Shown here: positions 8,682 through 16,082 of the stretch, piece after piece
Position numbering within the stretch: the first letter of the stretch is position 1
Layout: every line of letters begins with the position of its first letter
Source: Gammaproteobacteria bacterium
GTDB lineage: Bacteria > Pseudomonadota > Gammaproteobacteria > Thiohalospirales > Thiohalospiraceae
Reading direction: 5' to 3'
Assembly (NCBI GenBank): GCA_015490535.1
Contig: WFXP01000099.1
Coordinates: 1 to 37,964, forward strand
Length of the DNA: 37,964 nucleotides
The notes under the pieces: model-generated
Databases searched by the model: none
Told to the model about the DNA's origin: nothing
Seen by the model: the letters and a program-made list of their open reading frames with translations, nothing else
Made by a program: the position numbers and the translations under genes

Positions 8682-8780
8682 GCAATATCCTTCTGCGACA
8701 ATTCCTCCGTTCGGATCAGGGGGAGGTAAACAGCGACTATCGACATCCTCCCGCCAGCTGTTTCCCCCTGATCTTTTTTT
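8682..8780 (+). ncRNA. Putative FNR-activated small RNA (about 99 nt)
   Basis: The span from the predicted FNR promoter start to a Rho-independent terminator encodes no open reading frame with a ribosome site. It contains C/U-rich single-strand-prone segments (TTCCTCC at 8702-8708 and CATCCTCCCGCC at 8744-8755) of the kind small RNAs use to pair with Shine-Dalgarno sequences. GGGAGG (8721-8726) can alternatively pair with CCTCCC (8747-8752). The logic resembles enterobacterial FnrS (FNR-dependent, Hfq-type sRNA of about 120 nt), but I see no sequence similarity to it. The boundaries and the existence of the RNA are inference. Confidence 0.5.
8714..8780 (+). terminator. Rho-independent terminator
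   Basis: GATCAGGGGG (8714-8723) pairs with CCCCCTGATC (8764-8773), and AAACAGC pairs with GCTGTTT across a four-base bulge. This gives a 17-bp stem with a 22-base loop, followed at once by seven T residues (8774-8780). It lies about 250 bases beyond thpR and ends the putative FNR-driven transcript. Confidence 0.8.
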
Positions 8781-8846
8781 GTCACGGTCGTCCCCGGATA
8801 CCTCTTTGGGAGGTGGTGAAAATCCCTTTCATCACCGCTTATGGTT

Positions 8847-8875
8847 TTGATCGCCTGGACGAGATACAGTATATT
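8847..8875 (+). promoter_or_regulatory. Candidate sigma70 promoter for the WecA-like gene
   Basis: TTGATC (8847-8852), a 17-base spacer and TATATT (8870-8875) give good hexamers at ideal spacing in a markedly AT-rich stretch (about 8840-8960). A second TATAAT occurs at 8910-8915 without a convincing -35. Transcription from the first would leave an untranslated leader of about 147 bases before the ATG at 9029. Confidence 0.5.
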
Positions 8876-9028
8876 CGTATGACGTTATGTGATGACCGGA
8901 CGTGTTTAATATAATTTTCCGGTAAATACAATTAGTTAAATCAATATACTTAAGTTTGTCATCAGGTCCCGGGGTCGGTTCGGGTGTCCTGATGGCGGGT
9001 CCGGGGTGATCTCCGGAGTAGGGGTCCC

Positions 9029-10696
9029 ATGAAGTATTTCCTGATTCTCTGTATAGCCATAGCGGTAAGCATTCTGGTCATCCCGATCATGATGCGTCTG
9101 GCCCCACTGCTGGGAATGATAGATCATCCGGACGAGCGCCGCGTTCACGCCGACCCCATCCCCAGGGTCGGGGGGTGGGGAATAGTTCTCGGCATGCTGG
9201 TGCCGATGCTGATCTGGTTGCCCATGAAGCCCATGGTGCTCTGCTATCTGTTTGGTGTCCTGGTCCTTCTGCTGTTCGGCTCCCTCGATGATCGCCACCA
9301 TCTGTCACCAGGCATAAAGTTTGCCGGGCAGCTGCTCGCCGTTTTGCCCGCGGCGCTCTGGGGAGGGATGCAGATTACCTCCCTGCCGCTGCTGGGAGAC
9401 TATCTGCAGCTACCGCCCGCCATTGCCATACCGTTTGCGGTATTCGCCGTGGTGGGAATGACCAACGCCCTCAATACCTCGGACGGCCTGGACGGTCTCG
9501 CCGGCGGGGAGGCGCTGCTCTCCCTCGGGGCTATCGGCCTGCTGGCCTATCTGGATGGAGGGGGGGTGATATCCATAATCGCGGTGGCCATGGTGGGCGG
9601 TATCCTGGGGTTTCTGCGCTACAACACCAATCCGGCGGTGGTCTTCATGGGGGACAGCGGCAGCCAGGTGATCGGTTTCACTCTCGGTTTCCTGGTGGTC
9701 ATGTTGACCCAGAATCCCGATACGGCCATCTATCCCGCGGCCGCGCTGCTGCTGCTCGGGCTGCCCATCGCCGATCTGCTGGTGGTGATGATCAAGAGGC
9801 GGCGGCGCGGGGTGAGCATGTTTGAGCCGTCCAAGGACCATTTTCACCATCTCGTTATGGAGCTGGGCTTCTCGCAGCGTGGATCGGTGGGAATCATGTA
9901 TCTGCTGCAGACCCTGTTTGTGTTTATGGGGGGTATGCTGGCCTACACCAACGATGTGGTGATCCTGGCCGCCTATGCCATTCTCTGTATCGGCCTGGTC
10001 AGGCTGCTGGAGCGAATCCACGAATCCGGATGGCGCAAGGTGGGCAGCCTGCGGGATACCATTCCGGGGCAGTTCGGAGAGGGGCGCCGGGCGACGGATC
10101 TGGCCAGCAGCACGCCGGGCGTGTTGGTCTGGCTGCCTCGCAGATTGATCGAGTTCGGCGTGCCGGTCTATCTGGTGGTGGCGAGCCTGGCGTTTGAGGT
10201 GGTGCCGCGCGACGTGGGCATTCTGCTGGCCGCGGTATGCCTCTTCATGCTGCTGGAGCTCGTGTACGGCTCCGCAACGCACTCGCTGTTTCACCGGGCG
10301 ATGATATATGTGGTGGCGGCGGCGGTGGTGTTTCTGCAGGTTACCTATCCGCCGGTAATGGGGGTATGGGCGCGGGCGGCCGACGTGAGCTTCTTCATAC
10401 TCCTGGCGATCGGCCTGGTCATTGCGATGATCTACTCCCCGCGCCGCAGGAGGGTGGAGTTTTTCACCACAACCATGGACTATCTGCTGGTATTCGCCGG
10501 GATCTCGCTGTTGATCCTGTCACAAACCCCTATGGGGAGCTATGCCAATATCGCCCTGCTGTTCTACCTCGGCATACTGTTATACGGTTGTGAATTCATT
10601 AACGTGGAGAAGCGGGAGCGCTGGAACGAGCTGGCGATCGGCTCCCTGGTGAGTGCCGCGATACTTGCGGTCAAGGGGTTGTTCATATCCTCCTGA
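9029..10696 (+). CDS. WecA/MraY-family undecaprenyl-phosphate sugar-1-phosphate transferase, long form
   Basis: A 555-residue integral membrane protein. The first 280 residues carry the family's motifs: HPDERRVHADPIPRVGG (33-49), the Asp pair D87-D88 in GSLDDR, NALNTSDGLDGLAGG (146-160), GDSGS (208-212) and HFHH (271-274). Such enzymes move GlcNAc-1-P or a similar sugar phosphate from UDP-sugar onto undecaprenyl phosphate to begin O-antigen, capsule or related glycan synthesis. WecA proteins are about 360 residues; this one has some 200 extra C-terminal residues with several more hydrophobic segments and a basic loop (SPRRRRVE). No other glycan genes are adjacent, so the product is unknown. 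Ribosome site GGAGTAGGGG. Confidence 0.82.
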   Translation: MKYFLILCIAIAVSILVIPIMMRLAPLLGMIDHPDERRVHADPIPRVGGWGIVLGMLVPMLIWLPMKPMVLCYLFGVLVLLLFGSLDDRHHLSPGIKFAGQLLAVLPAALWGGMQITSLPLLGDYLQLPPAIAIPFAVFAVVGMTNALNTSDGLDGLAGGEALLSLGAIGLLAYLDGGGVISIIAVAMVGGILGFLRYNTNPAVVFMGDSGSQVIGFTLGFLVVMLTQNPDTAIYPAAALLLLGLPIADLLVVMIKRRRRGVSMFEPSKDHFHHLVMELGFSQRGSVGIMYLLQTLFVFMGGMLAYTNDVVILAAYAILCIGLVRLLERIHESGWRKVGSLRDTIPGQFGEGRRATDLASSTPGVLVWLPRRLIEFGVPVYLVVASLAFEVVPRDVGILLAAVCLFMLLELVYGSATHSLFHRAMIYVVAAAVVFLQVTYPPVMGVWARAADVSFFILLAIGLVIAMIYSPRRRRVEFFTTTMDYLLVFAGISLLILSQTPMGSYANIALLFYLGILLYGCEFINVEKRERWNELAIGSLVSAAILAVKGLFISS

Positions 10697-10820
10697 GAGG
10701 GGAGTATCGGGCTCCCGACAGCAGGACGCGCCGTTGGCGGCTTGGTGCGCCGCTCCTCCGGTACCTCGTTCCCGCGGCGGGGGTCGACCCTGCTGTCCGC
10801 CTGGCAATTGCTCACAGCTG

Positions 10821-10971
10821 CAACTTTTCAGCTCACCCCTGAAATCCGCCATTGCTGCGTTGCAAAATGGTCACTTAGCCTCTCGTAAACTCCCCTTTTC
10901 GCCTTGAACTGATGGATTTCCGGGGCGATCTGACAGTTGCCGGCCTGCTTCACACCATGCCGAACGGTCTC
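10821..10971 (+). repeat. Palindromic intergenic repeat, copy B
   Basis: Same family as 8473-8620: CAACTTTTCAGCTCACCCCTGAAATCCGCC on the left (given here only as a family mark, 10821-10850), CTGCGTTG, TCTCGTAAAC, TTTTCGCCTTGAACTGATGG and GATTTCCGGGGCG on the right, then CCGGCCTGCTTCA and GCCGAACGGT. One mismatch (TTTCCGG for TTTCAGG) weakens the outer stem. It fills the space between the WecA-like gene and the convergent binding-protein gene and runs up to the latter's stop. Confidence 0.72.
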
Positions 10972-12028
10972 ACAACTTCAGGTTTTTCTCCTTGATCTTC
11001 TTCCAGGCGGTGGTATACAGCCGGTTCTGCTCGGCGTTGTGGACAAAGGCCCTGCACTCCGAGCGCTTGATTACCGCGGCCGGAGGGGAGAGCGCGGGAT
11101 TGTTTTGGTAGCTTTCGCCCAGCAGATCGGCTGCCGCCCGGTTGGTGGTGGCATAGTGAAATCTCCTTGCCAGGCTGGCAGAGATATCCTTGTCCATCAG
11201 AAAGTTGATGAGTTGATGTGCGGCAACCGGGTCGGCGGCATGTCTGGGGATGCACAGCAGTTTTTGCCGGATGATGGTGCCTTCGGCAGGTGCGGCAAAG
11301 CCGAATTCGCTGTATTCACGCAGCTCCTTGTGGAAATCGTCGCTCCACGACATTACCAGATCCACCTCGCCGGAAAGCAGCAGTTTTGTGGGGCGGGAGG
11401 TGAAAGCCTTCACCTTGGGACCCTGTCTGGCCAGTAGCCGGGTCGCCTCTCCGATGATCTCGGGTGTGGCGGAGTTGATGGAGTGCCCCAGGTACTTCTG
11501 GGCCACCTGTATGGTGCTCATTTTGTCATCCAGCAGGGCCATGCGGTTGGCGTGCTCGCTGCTTTCCAGCAAGACTCTCCAGCTTTCCGGGGGGTTGGAA
11601 AAAGCGGCCCTTCGATATCCTATTCCCAGGGTTCCCCAAAAGTAGGGCAGACTGTAGACGCGCTCCGGATCATCCGGCGGGAGCGGAATGATCGGGTTCA
11701 GCTGGCCGGCATTCGGGATCAGGGAGCGATCGAGCGTCGCCAGCAGCTTGGTGTGCAGCAGGTGGGATATGCTGTCATCGGGCGCCATGGCAACATCGAA
11801 GCGGGGTTTGCCGCCCAGGAACTTGGCTATGAACTGGGCATCGTTCCCATATTTGTGCCGCTGCACCTTCATGTTGGCGAGCCTGCCGAACTCGCGCAGG
11901 GTCTCGGCATCGACCCCGTTGCTGCAGCCCAGGAAGTGAACCGTTTTCGGGCGGTTCGGTTTTGCGTGGATCGGGCAGAACGGCAGCACGGCTGCCGCGG
12001 CCAGGAAAGAGCGTCTGGAATAGTTCAT
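10970..12028 (-). CDS. Orphan Tat-exported periplasmic binding protein, polyamine/iron (PotD/FbpA) type
   Basis: A 352-residue class II ABC solute-binding protein. It begins MNYSRRSFLAAAAVLPF: a twin-arginine SRRSFL signal with a short hydrophobic stretch and a cleavage-like site near IHA (residue 22). The mature part follows the PotD pattern (WGTLGIGY segment, DLVMSWSDD, and the HQLINFLMD segment near the C-terminus typical of spermidine/putrescine binders). No permease or ATPase is adjacent, so it may feed a transporter elsewhere or serve sensing. The ligand is not deducible; PotD-like is the nearest family by eye. It lies 193 bases downstream of rpiA on the same strand. Confidence 0.75.
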   Translation of the reverse strand: MNYSRRSFLAAAAVLPFCPIHAKPNRPKTVHFLGCSNGVDAETLREFGRLANMKVQRHKYGNDAQFIAKFLGGKPRFDVAMAPDDSISHLLHTKLLATLDRSLIPNAGQLNPIIPLPPDDPERVYSLPYFWGTLGIGYRRAAFSNPPESWRVLLESSEHANRMALLDDKMSTIQVAQKYLGHSINSATPEIIGEATRLLARQGPKVKAFTSRPTKLLLSGEVDLVMSWSDDFHKELREYSEFGFAAPAEGTIIRQKLLCIPRHAADPVAAHQLINFLMDKDISASLARRFHYATTNRAAADLLGESYQNNPALSPPAAVIKRSECRAFVHNAEQNRLYTTAWKKIKEKNLKL

Positions 12029-12100
12029 GTTTCGTCAGGAAACCCCACGGTTGTCAGGTGCGGTGAAACAAAACGGGTTGCAATATCTATCAAGCCATGG

Positions 12101-12145
12101 CTGCCAGAGGCCGGATTGCCGGATGGAGCCGGCCGTCTCTGGCAG
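12101..12145. other. Long stem-loop between rpiA and the PotD-like gene
   Basis: CTGCCAGAG (12101-12109) is exactly complementary to CTCTGGCAG (12137-12145), with further GGCCGG/CCGGCC pairing inside, making a stable hairpin of about 14 bp. Without a T tract on either strand it is more likely a pausing, processing or weak Rho-independent-like site at the rpiA 3' end than a standard terminator. The remaining bases from 12029 to 12221 show no gene. Confidence 0.4.
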
Positions 12146-12221
12146 GCACTTTCCAATGGTTACGCAATGGTTGTGCCGCCGCCGGTAAGGGTGGCTGGGG
12201 GAAGTCACCCGCCATGTTCTC

Positions 12222-12878
12222 TCAGGAGAGTGTTCTGACCCCATCCTCGCCGCCAAGCAGCAGCACATCCGCAGGGCGGAGGGCAAATATACCGTTGGTC
12301 ACCACTCCGGCAATGTTGTTTATCCGGGCCTCCAGTTTGCTCGGCTCCATGATCTGCAGACCATGGACATCAAGGATGATGTTGCCGTTATCAGTGGTGA
12401 ATCCCTCCCTCAGAACCGGCTCGCCGCCCAGCTTGACCAGCTCGCGTGCCACGTAGCTGCGCGCCATGGGTATTACCTCCACGGGCAAGGGGAAGCCCCC
12501 CAGAATATCCACCAGTTTGCTCTCGTCGGCAATGCATACGAATTTGCGGCTGGCGGCGGCCACGATCTTCTCCCTCGTGAGGGCGCCGCCACCGCCCTTG
12601 ATGAGGTGCAGGTGTCTGGTGGCTTCGTCCGCCCCGTCGATGTACACCGAGATCTCATCCACCATGTTGAGATCCAGAACATCGATTCCATGCTTCTCGA
12701 GACGCTCGGCGGAGGCCACCGAACTGGCCACGGTTCCCTCTATCCTGTGCTTGATGGCGGCCAGTGAGTCGATAAAGTGATTGGCGGTGGAGCCGGTCCC
12801 GATCCCTATCACGGTCCCGGTTTTGACATACTCCAGCGCTGCTTCCGCGGCGGCCTTTTTCATCTCGTCTTGGGTCAC
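12222..12878 (-). CDS. rpiA: Ribose-5-phosphate isomerase A
   Basis: Interconverts ribose-5-phosphate and ribulose-5-phosphate in the non-oxidative pentose phosphate pathway. Conserved segments [26 protein letters not shown] and PVEVIP are all present. I chose the GTG at 12878, which gives 218 residues beginning (M)TQDEMKK, aligned with E. coli RpiA (219), and has GGAGA seven bases upstream. A TTG eight codons earlier lies inside the promoter palindrome and is unlikely. Divergent from ilvA. Confidence 0.94.
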   Translation of the reverse strand: MTQDEMKKAAAEAALEYVKTGTVIGIGTGSTANHFIDSLAAIKHRIEGTVASSVASAERLEKHGIDVLDLNMVDEISVYIDGADEATRHLHLIKGGGGALTREKIVAAASRKFVCIADESKLVDILGGFPLPVEVIPMARSYVARELVKLGGEPVLREGFTTDNGNIILDVHGLQIMEPSKLEARINNIAGVVTNGIFALRPADVLLLGGEDGVRTLS

Positions 12879-12895
12879 GGCTGTTCTCCGCTGTC

Positions 12896-12918
12896 TGGTC
12901 AATTATTGACCAATTATA
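12896..12918 (-). promoter_or_regulatory. rpiA promoter -10 with adjoining palindromic operator-like site
   Basis: On the minus strand a perfect TATAAT (12913-12918) is followed immediately by the 17-base palindrome TGGTCAATTATTGACCA (12896-12912; 8-1-8 with no mismatch). The -35 region near 12936-12941 reads TGGTTA, which is weak. The palindrome would cover the transcription start (about 12906), a typical position for a repressor operator. The binding factor is unknown. Confidence 0.5.
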
Positions 12919-13086
12919 GGTTGGTTTGCGCCGCATAACCAGATGGCACTGGCAATTTTGCGCCAAGCTGTTAACTTATCAGTCCGGCGGCGGTTTCCCA
13001 CTCGGGGCTTCGGGAACGGGCCGGATCAAGGCACGGTTTGCGGGCCGCCGCGCGACGGCCGGACGCGCCGGGTTGACAGCCTGACC

Positions 13087-14598
13087 ATGGAACAGTACAT
13101 CAAGGAGATTCTTACTTCCCGGGTTTACGCCGTGGCGCGTGAGACCCCCCTGGAGCGCGCCTCTTCCCTGTCGGCGCGGATGGAGAACCGCGTCCTGCTC
13201 AAGCGGGAGGATCTGCAGCCGGTATTCTCTTTCAAGCTGCGCGGCGCCTATAACAGGATTTGCGGGCTGTCCGATGCCGAACGGGCCCGGGGGGTGATTG
13301 CTGCCTCCGCCGGAAATCATGCGCAGGGGGTGGCGCTGGCGGCGCGCCAGCTGGGGATCCACGGTCTGATTGTGATGCCCAAGACCACCCCCCACATAAA
13401 GGTGCAGGCGGTGCGTAATCTGGGCGGTGAGGTGGTGCTGCACGGCAGCAGCTATGATGATGCCTGCCGCTACGCCGTTCGGCTGGCGGGGGAAAAGGGA
13501 ATGAGTTTCATTCACCCCTATGACGACCGGCAGGTGATTGCAGGCCAGGGTACGGTGGCGATGGAGATCCTGCGCCAGCATCCGGAAGAGCTGCATGCCC
13601 TGTTTGTTCCGGTGGGTGGGGGTGGTCTGATCGCCGGCATGGCGGCCTATGTGAAGGGATTGCGCCCCGGGATCAAGGTGATCGGGGTGGAGCCGGACGA
13701 CGCGCCCTCTATGCATCACGCCCTTGCCCGTGGAGAGCGCATCTGCCTGGAGCAGGTGGGGATCTTCGCCGATGGCGTGGCGGTGCGCCAGGTAGGGGAG
13801 GAGCCCTTCCGTATCGCCCGCCGGTGTGTAGATGAGGTGATCTTGGTCTCCACGGACGAAATCTGCGCCGCGATCAAGGATATATTTGACGACACCCGCT
13901 CAATTGCCGAACCTGCCGGGGCGCTGGCCGTTGCCGGTCTCAAGAGATATGTGGCGCGTGAGGGGGTGAGGGATCGGAGCATGGTGGCGGTGCTCAGCGG
14001 CGCCAACATGAACTTCGACCGCCTGCGCCATGTGGCGGAGCGTGCCGAGCTGGGGGAGCAGCGGGAGGTTCTTCTCGGCGTCACCATTCCCGAGCGGCCG
14101 GGAAGTTTCAGACAGTTCTGCAGCGTTATCGGCCTGCGCTCCATAACGGAGTTCAACTACCGCTTCTCGGATCCGGATTCCGCCCATGTGTTCGTGGGCG
14201 TGCAGATGGAGCCGGGAAAGGGGGAGCGGGAGGAGCTCGTCGCCCGCCTGCGCCGGGCCGGCTATCCGGTGGTGGACATGACCGACAACGAGATGGCGAA
14301 GCTGCATGTGCGCTACATGGTGGGGGGGCATGCCCCGCGGGTGGAGCATGAGCTTCTGTACCGCTTCGAGTTCCCGGAGCGCCCCGGGGCACTGCTGCGG
14401 TTTCTTACCCGTATGGGACAGAATTGGAACATCAGCATGTTTCACTATCGAAACCATGGGGCGGATTTCGGCCGGATCCTGGTGGGGATCCAGGTGCCAC
14501 CGCCGGAGCGCGGAGCCTTTGCACGGTTTCTGGAGGAGCTGGGATACAGCTATCGGGAGGAGACCGGCAATCCGGCCTATGAGTTGTTTCTCAGATAG
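13087..14598 (+). CDS. ilvA: Biosynthetic threonine ammonia-lyase (threonine deaminase)
   Basis: A PLP enzyme converting threonine to 2-oxobutyrate, the first step of isoleucine synthesis. At 503 residues it is the long, allosteric form: a catalytic domain (1-320) with the PLP lysine K50 in SFKLRGAYN, the phosphate-binding GGGGL loop and SAGNHAQG, followed by two ACT-like regulatory domains (about 325-410 and 420-503) that bind isoleucine/valine. The start at 13087 (MEQYIKEIL) matches E. coli-type IlvA. The frame stays open 48 codons upstream, but that stretch (PTRGFGNGP...) is not family-like. Divergent from rpiA across 208 bases. No clear terminator follows. Confidence 0.95.
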   Translation: MEQYIKEILTSRVYAVARETPLERASSLSARMENRVLLKREDLQPVFSFKLRGAYNRICGLSDAERARGVIAASAGNHAQGVALAARQLGIHGLIVMPKTTPHIKVQAVRNLGGEVVLHGSSYDDACRYAVRLAGEKGMSFIHPYDDRQVIAGQGTVAMEILRQHPEELHALFVPVGGGGLIAGMAAYVKGLRPGIKVIGVEPDDAPSMHHALARGERICLEQVGIFADGVAVRQVGEEPFRIARRCVDEVILVSTDEICAAIKDIFDDTRSIAEPAGALAVAGLKRYVAREGVRDRSMVAVLSGANMNFDRLRHVAERAELGEQREVLLGVTIPERPGSFRQFCSVIGLRSITEFNYRFSDPDSAHVFVGVQMEPGKGEREELVARLRRAGYPVVDMTDNEMAKLHVRYMVGGHAPRVEHELLYRFEFPERPGALLRFLTRMGQNWNISMFHYRNHGADFGRILVGIQVPPPERGAFARFLEELGYSYREETGNPAYELFLR

Positions 14599-14878
14599 CC
14601 GCCGCCGGATCAGGCTTGCATGGATTGAGATACGGTCATTGCGCAACCTCTGTTCGCCGTAACGGAAGAGGCGGAGTTGCCGGGTGTTCTGCTCCGGGGT
14701 GGGCGCCGAGGGGGTTGCGATCGCTGCGCCGGAGCGCCATGTCGCTTCAGATGAATATTGATCTATAGGGTAATAATGAATCGTTAACATTCTGAAAATT
14801 AACGGCCGCGCGGCGTGATCACCCTTTATTCCTGGCCTGTTCTGTGTAATATTTAGAACCGGTCAGGCAACTCACACC
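14599..14878. other. Intergenic region after ilvA
   Basis: No gene is seen in these 280 bases; long frames on the minus strand are shadows of ilvA. An AT-rich stretch holds a CGTTAA (14782-14787)/TTAACG (14799-14804) inverted repeat, and TAATAT at 14847-14852 could be the -10 of the small membrane gene at 14879, though the -35 is poor. Confidence 0.35.
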
Positions 14879-15079
14879 ATGAAGCGGCGTAAACCCGACA
14901 TTCTGCTGGTACTGGCGGTCGTAACCGGGCTGGGGGTGCTGGTCACCGGCTCGGTACAGAGCCTGTTTTATTCCCCGACCGCAGGGGAGTCCCTGCGGGA
15001 AGCGGGAGAGATCGGCGACGACACCTCTCCTGACTCCGGGGGCGACAGCTTTGCGGTGAACGGGGGCGGGAGTCGCTGA
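14879..15079 (+). CDS. Small single-pass membrane protein, unknown function
   Basis: A 66-residue frame: a basic MKRRKPD start, one hydrophobic helix (about residues 8-26, ILLVLAVVTGLGVLVTG), then a polar, acidic, Gly/Ser-rich tail of 35 or so residues that should face the periplasm by the positive-inside rule. I do not recognise the family. The ribosome site is weak (CAGGCAACTCACACC), but codon use and the coherent membrane topology favour a real gene. It converges on the narK-usp operon; the two stops are only 17 bases apart. Confidence 0.5.
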   Translation: MKRRKPDILLVLAVVTGLGVLVTGSVQSLFYSPTAGESLREAGEIGDDTSPDSGGDSFAVNGGGSR

Positions 15080-15096
15080 AACCCTCCCGCCTTGCC

Positions 15097-15225
15097 TTAC
15101 CAGAGAAGTATCTCTCTTGCGAGATTCATCAGCGGTGTAGAGTAGTCGGAGAGCAGGTAAAGGCTGATCCCCAGCCCAACAGCCCCGGCAACGGCCAGCA
15201 CCGGCAGGAACTTTTCGATGTTCAT
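15097..15225 (-). CDS. 42-residue membrane microprotein at the end of the narK-usp operon
   Basis: An ATG at 15223-15225 opens a 42-codon frame ending TAA at 15097: MNIEKFLPVLAVAGAVGLGI then SLYLLSDYSTPLMNLAREILLW. It has one transmembrane helix (about residues 6-25) and a short amphipathic tail. It starts 27 bases after the Usp stop on the same strand, so it is probably co-transcribed. Its length is below usual gene-calling limits. The ribosome site is modest (GGTGGCGAT). Function unknown; a small subunit or regulator of a membrane complex is possible. Confidence 0.5.
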   Translation of the reverse strand: MNIEKFLPVLAVAGAVGLGISLYLLSDYSTPLMNLAREILLW

Positions 15226-15252
15226 GGTTGTATCGCCACCGTTTGGTTTGTC

Positions 15253-15672
15253 TCAATGGGTCATCATGACGGGACAGGGTGACTCCTTCGCCAGACGGCG
15301 CAGGTTCAGGCGGTGCATGCCCGCCTTTTCCCCGACGCCTACGACGATGAGGTCGACACCCCTCTCATTTGCCATTTCGACCAGCTCCTCCTCCACGTAG
15401 CCCACCTTCACCTCAAGGGTGACCTCCACCCCTTTCTCCCGGGCAATCTCCTCCAGGGCTCCAAGGGTGGAGAGAGCCTTTTGTTGCAGATCCTCGATGA
15501 TCACCGACCACAGCCGATCGGACGGGGCTATGGTTTCCCCCTCGAACGCCACGACCTTGAGACCGATCAGTTCGGCCCCCTGATCCGCAGCCACGGCCAC
15601 CGCCCGCTCCGCTGCGTTCCTGCTGGCTTGCGAGCCATCGAATGCTATCAGTATCCTGTTGAAAACCGCCAT
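15253..15672 (-). CDS. Universal stress protein (UspA family)
   Basis: A 139-residue single Usp domain of alpha/beta fold, starting MAVFNRILIAFDGSQASRNA, with DLIVVGVG and a PCPVMM C-terminal strand. The usual ATP-binding signature GxxG(x9)G(S/T) is degraded: the stretch reads GVGEKAGMHRLNLRRLAKES and lacks the final Gly-Ser/Thr, so nucleotide binding is doubtful. Ribosome site GGGAGGT. It lies in a minus-strand set narK - 84-residue membrane protein - usp - 42-residue microprotein, suggesting a role under the conditions in which nitrate or nitrite is transported. Confidence 0.87.
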   Translation of the reverse strand: MAVFNRILIAFDGSQASRNAAERAVAVAADQGAELIGLKVVAFEGETIAPSDRLWSVIIEDLQQKALSTLGALEEIAREKGVEVTLEVKVGYVEEELVEMANERGVDLIVVGVGEKAGMHRLNLRRLAKESPCPVMMTH

Positions 15673-15773
15673 GGTAGTTTACCTCCCGCGTCTCCACACC
15701 GTCCGCTTGCGGACGAATCCAGACAGGCCGTTTGCAGCGTCAACCCATACCCCTGCGCCCTCCATCCACATCG

Positions 15774-16028
15774 CTACTGCTTGGCGGGGGCATCGATGGT
15801 GCTGCTGTTCGGCTCCTCTCTGGCCGGTGCCGGTTGCTCAATCGTCGCCTTCGGCTTCTCGAAGGTGACCTTCTTCTTGAACTCCACCGCTTGCCCGGTG
15901 AACGCCATGGAGAGCGCGTATATGCTGACGGCTATCGCCAGCGCCGCCTCGAAGAACAGAAACGCCACTCCATATTTGTACCACGGTTCATACTCGTAGT
16001 CTTTCGGTACCTTGGAAACTCCAGCCAT
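15774..16028 (-). CDS. Small single-pass membrane protein, unknown, in narK operon
   Basis: An 84-residue protein: a polar N-terminus (MAGVSKVPKDYEYEPWYKYG), one hydrophobic helix (about 20-43), then a Lys/Glu/Pro-rich extended tail (AVEFKKKVTFEKPKATIEQP). It has a textbook ribosome site (GGAGG, seven bases before ATG) and starts 54 bases past the narK stop, so it is almost certainly translated with it. I do not recognise the family. The aromatic YEYEPWYKYG segment before the helix may help it associate with a membrane partner. Confidence 0.72.
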   Translation of the reverse strand: MAGVSKVPKDYEYEPWYKYGVAFLFFEAALAIAVSIYALSMAFTGQAVEFKKKVTFEKPKATIEQPAPAREEPNSSTIDAPAKQ

Positions 16029-16082
16029 TGTGTTGCCTCCAGTAGTGTTAAGCTCGACTCGGTTGGTTACAGGTTTTCACCG

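Noticed and set aside
12943-13086. 48-codon N-terminal extension of IlvA
   Set aside because: Not family-like, no ribosome site, and the ATG at 13087 matches the known IlvA N-terminus.
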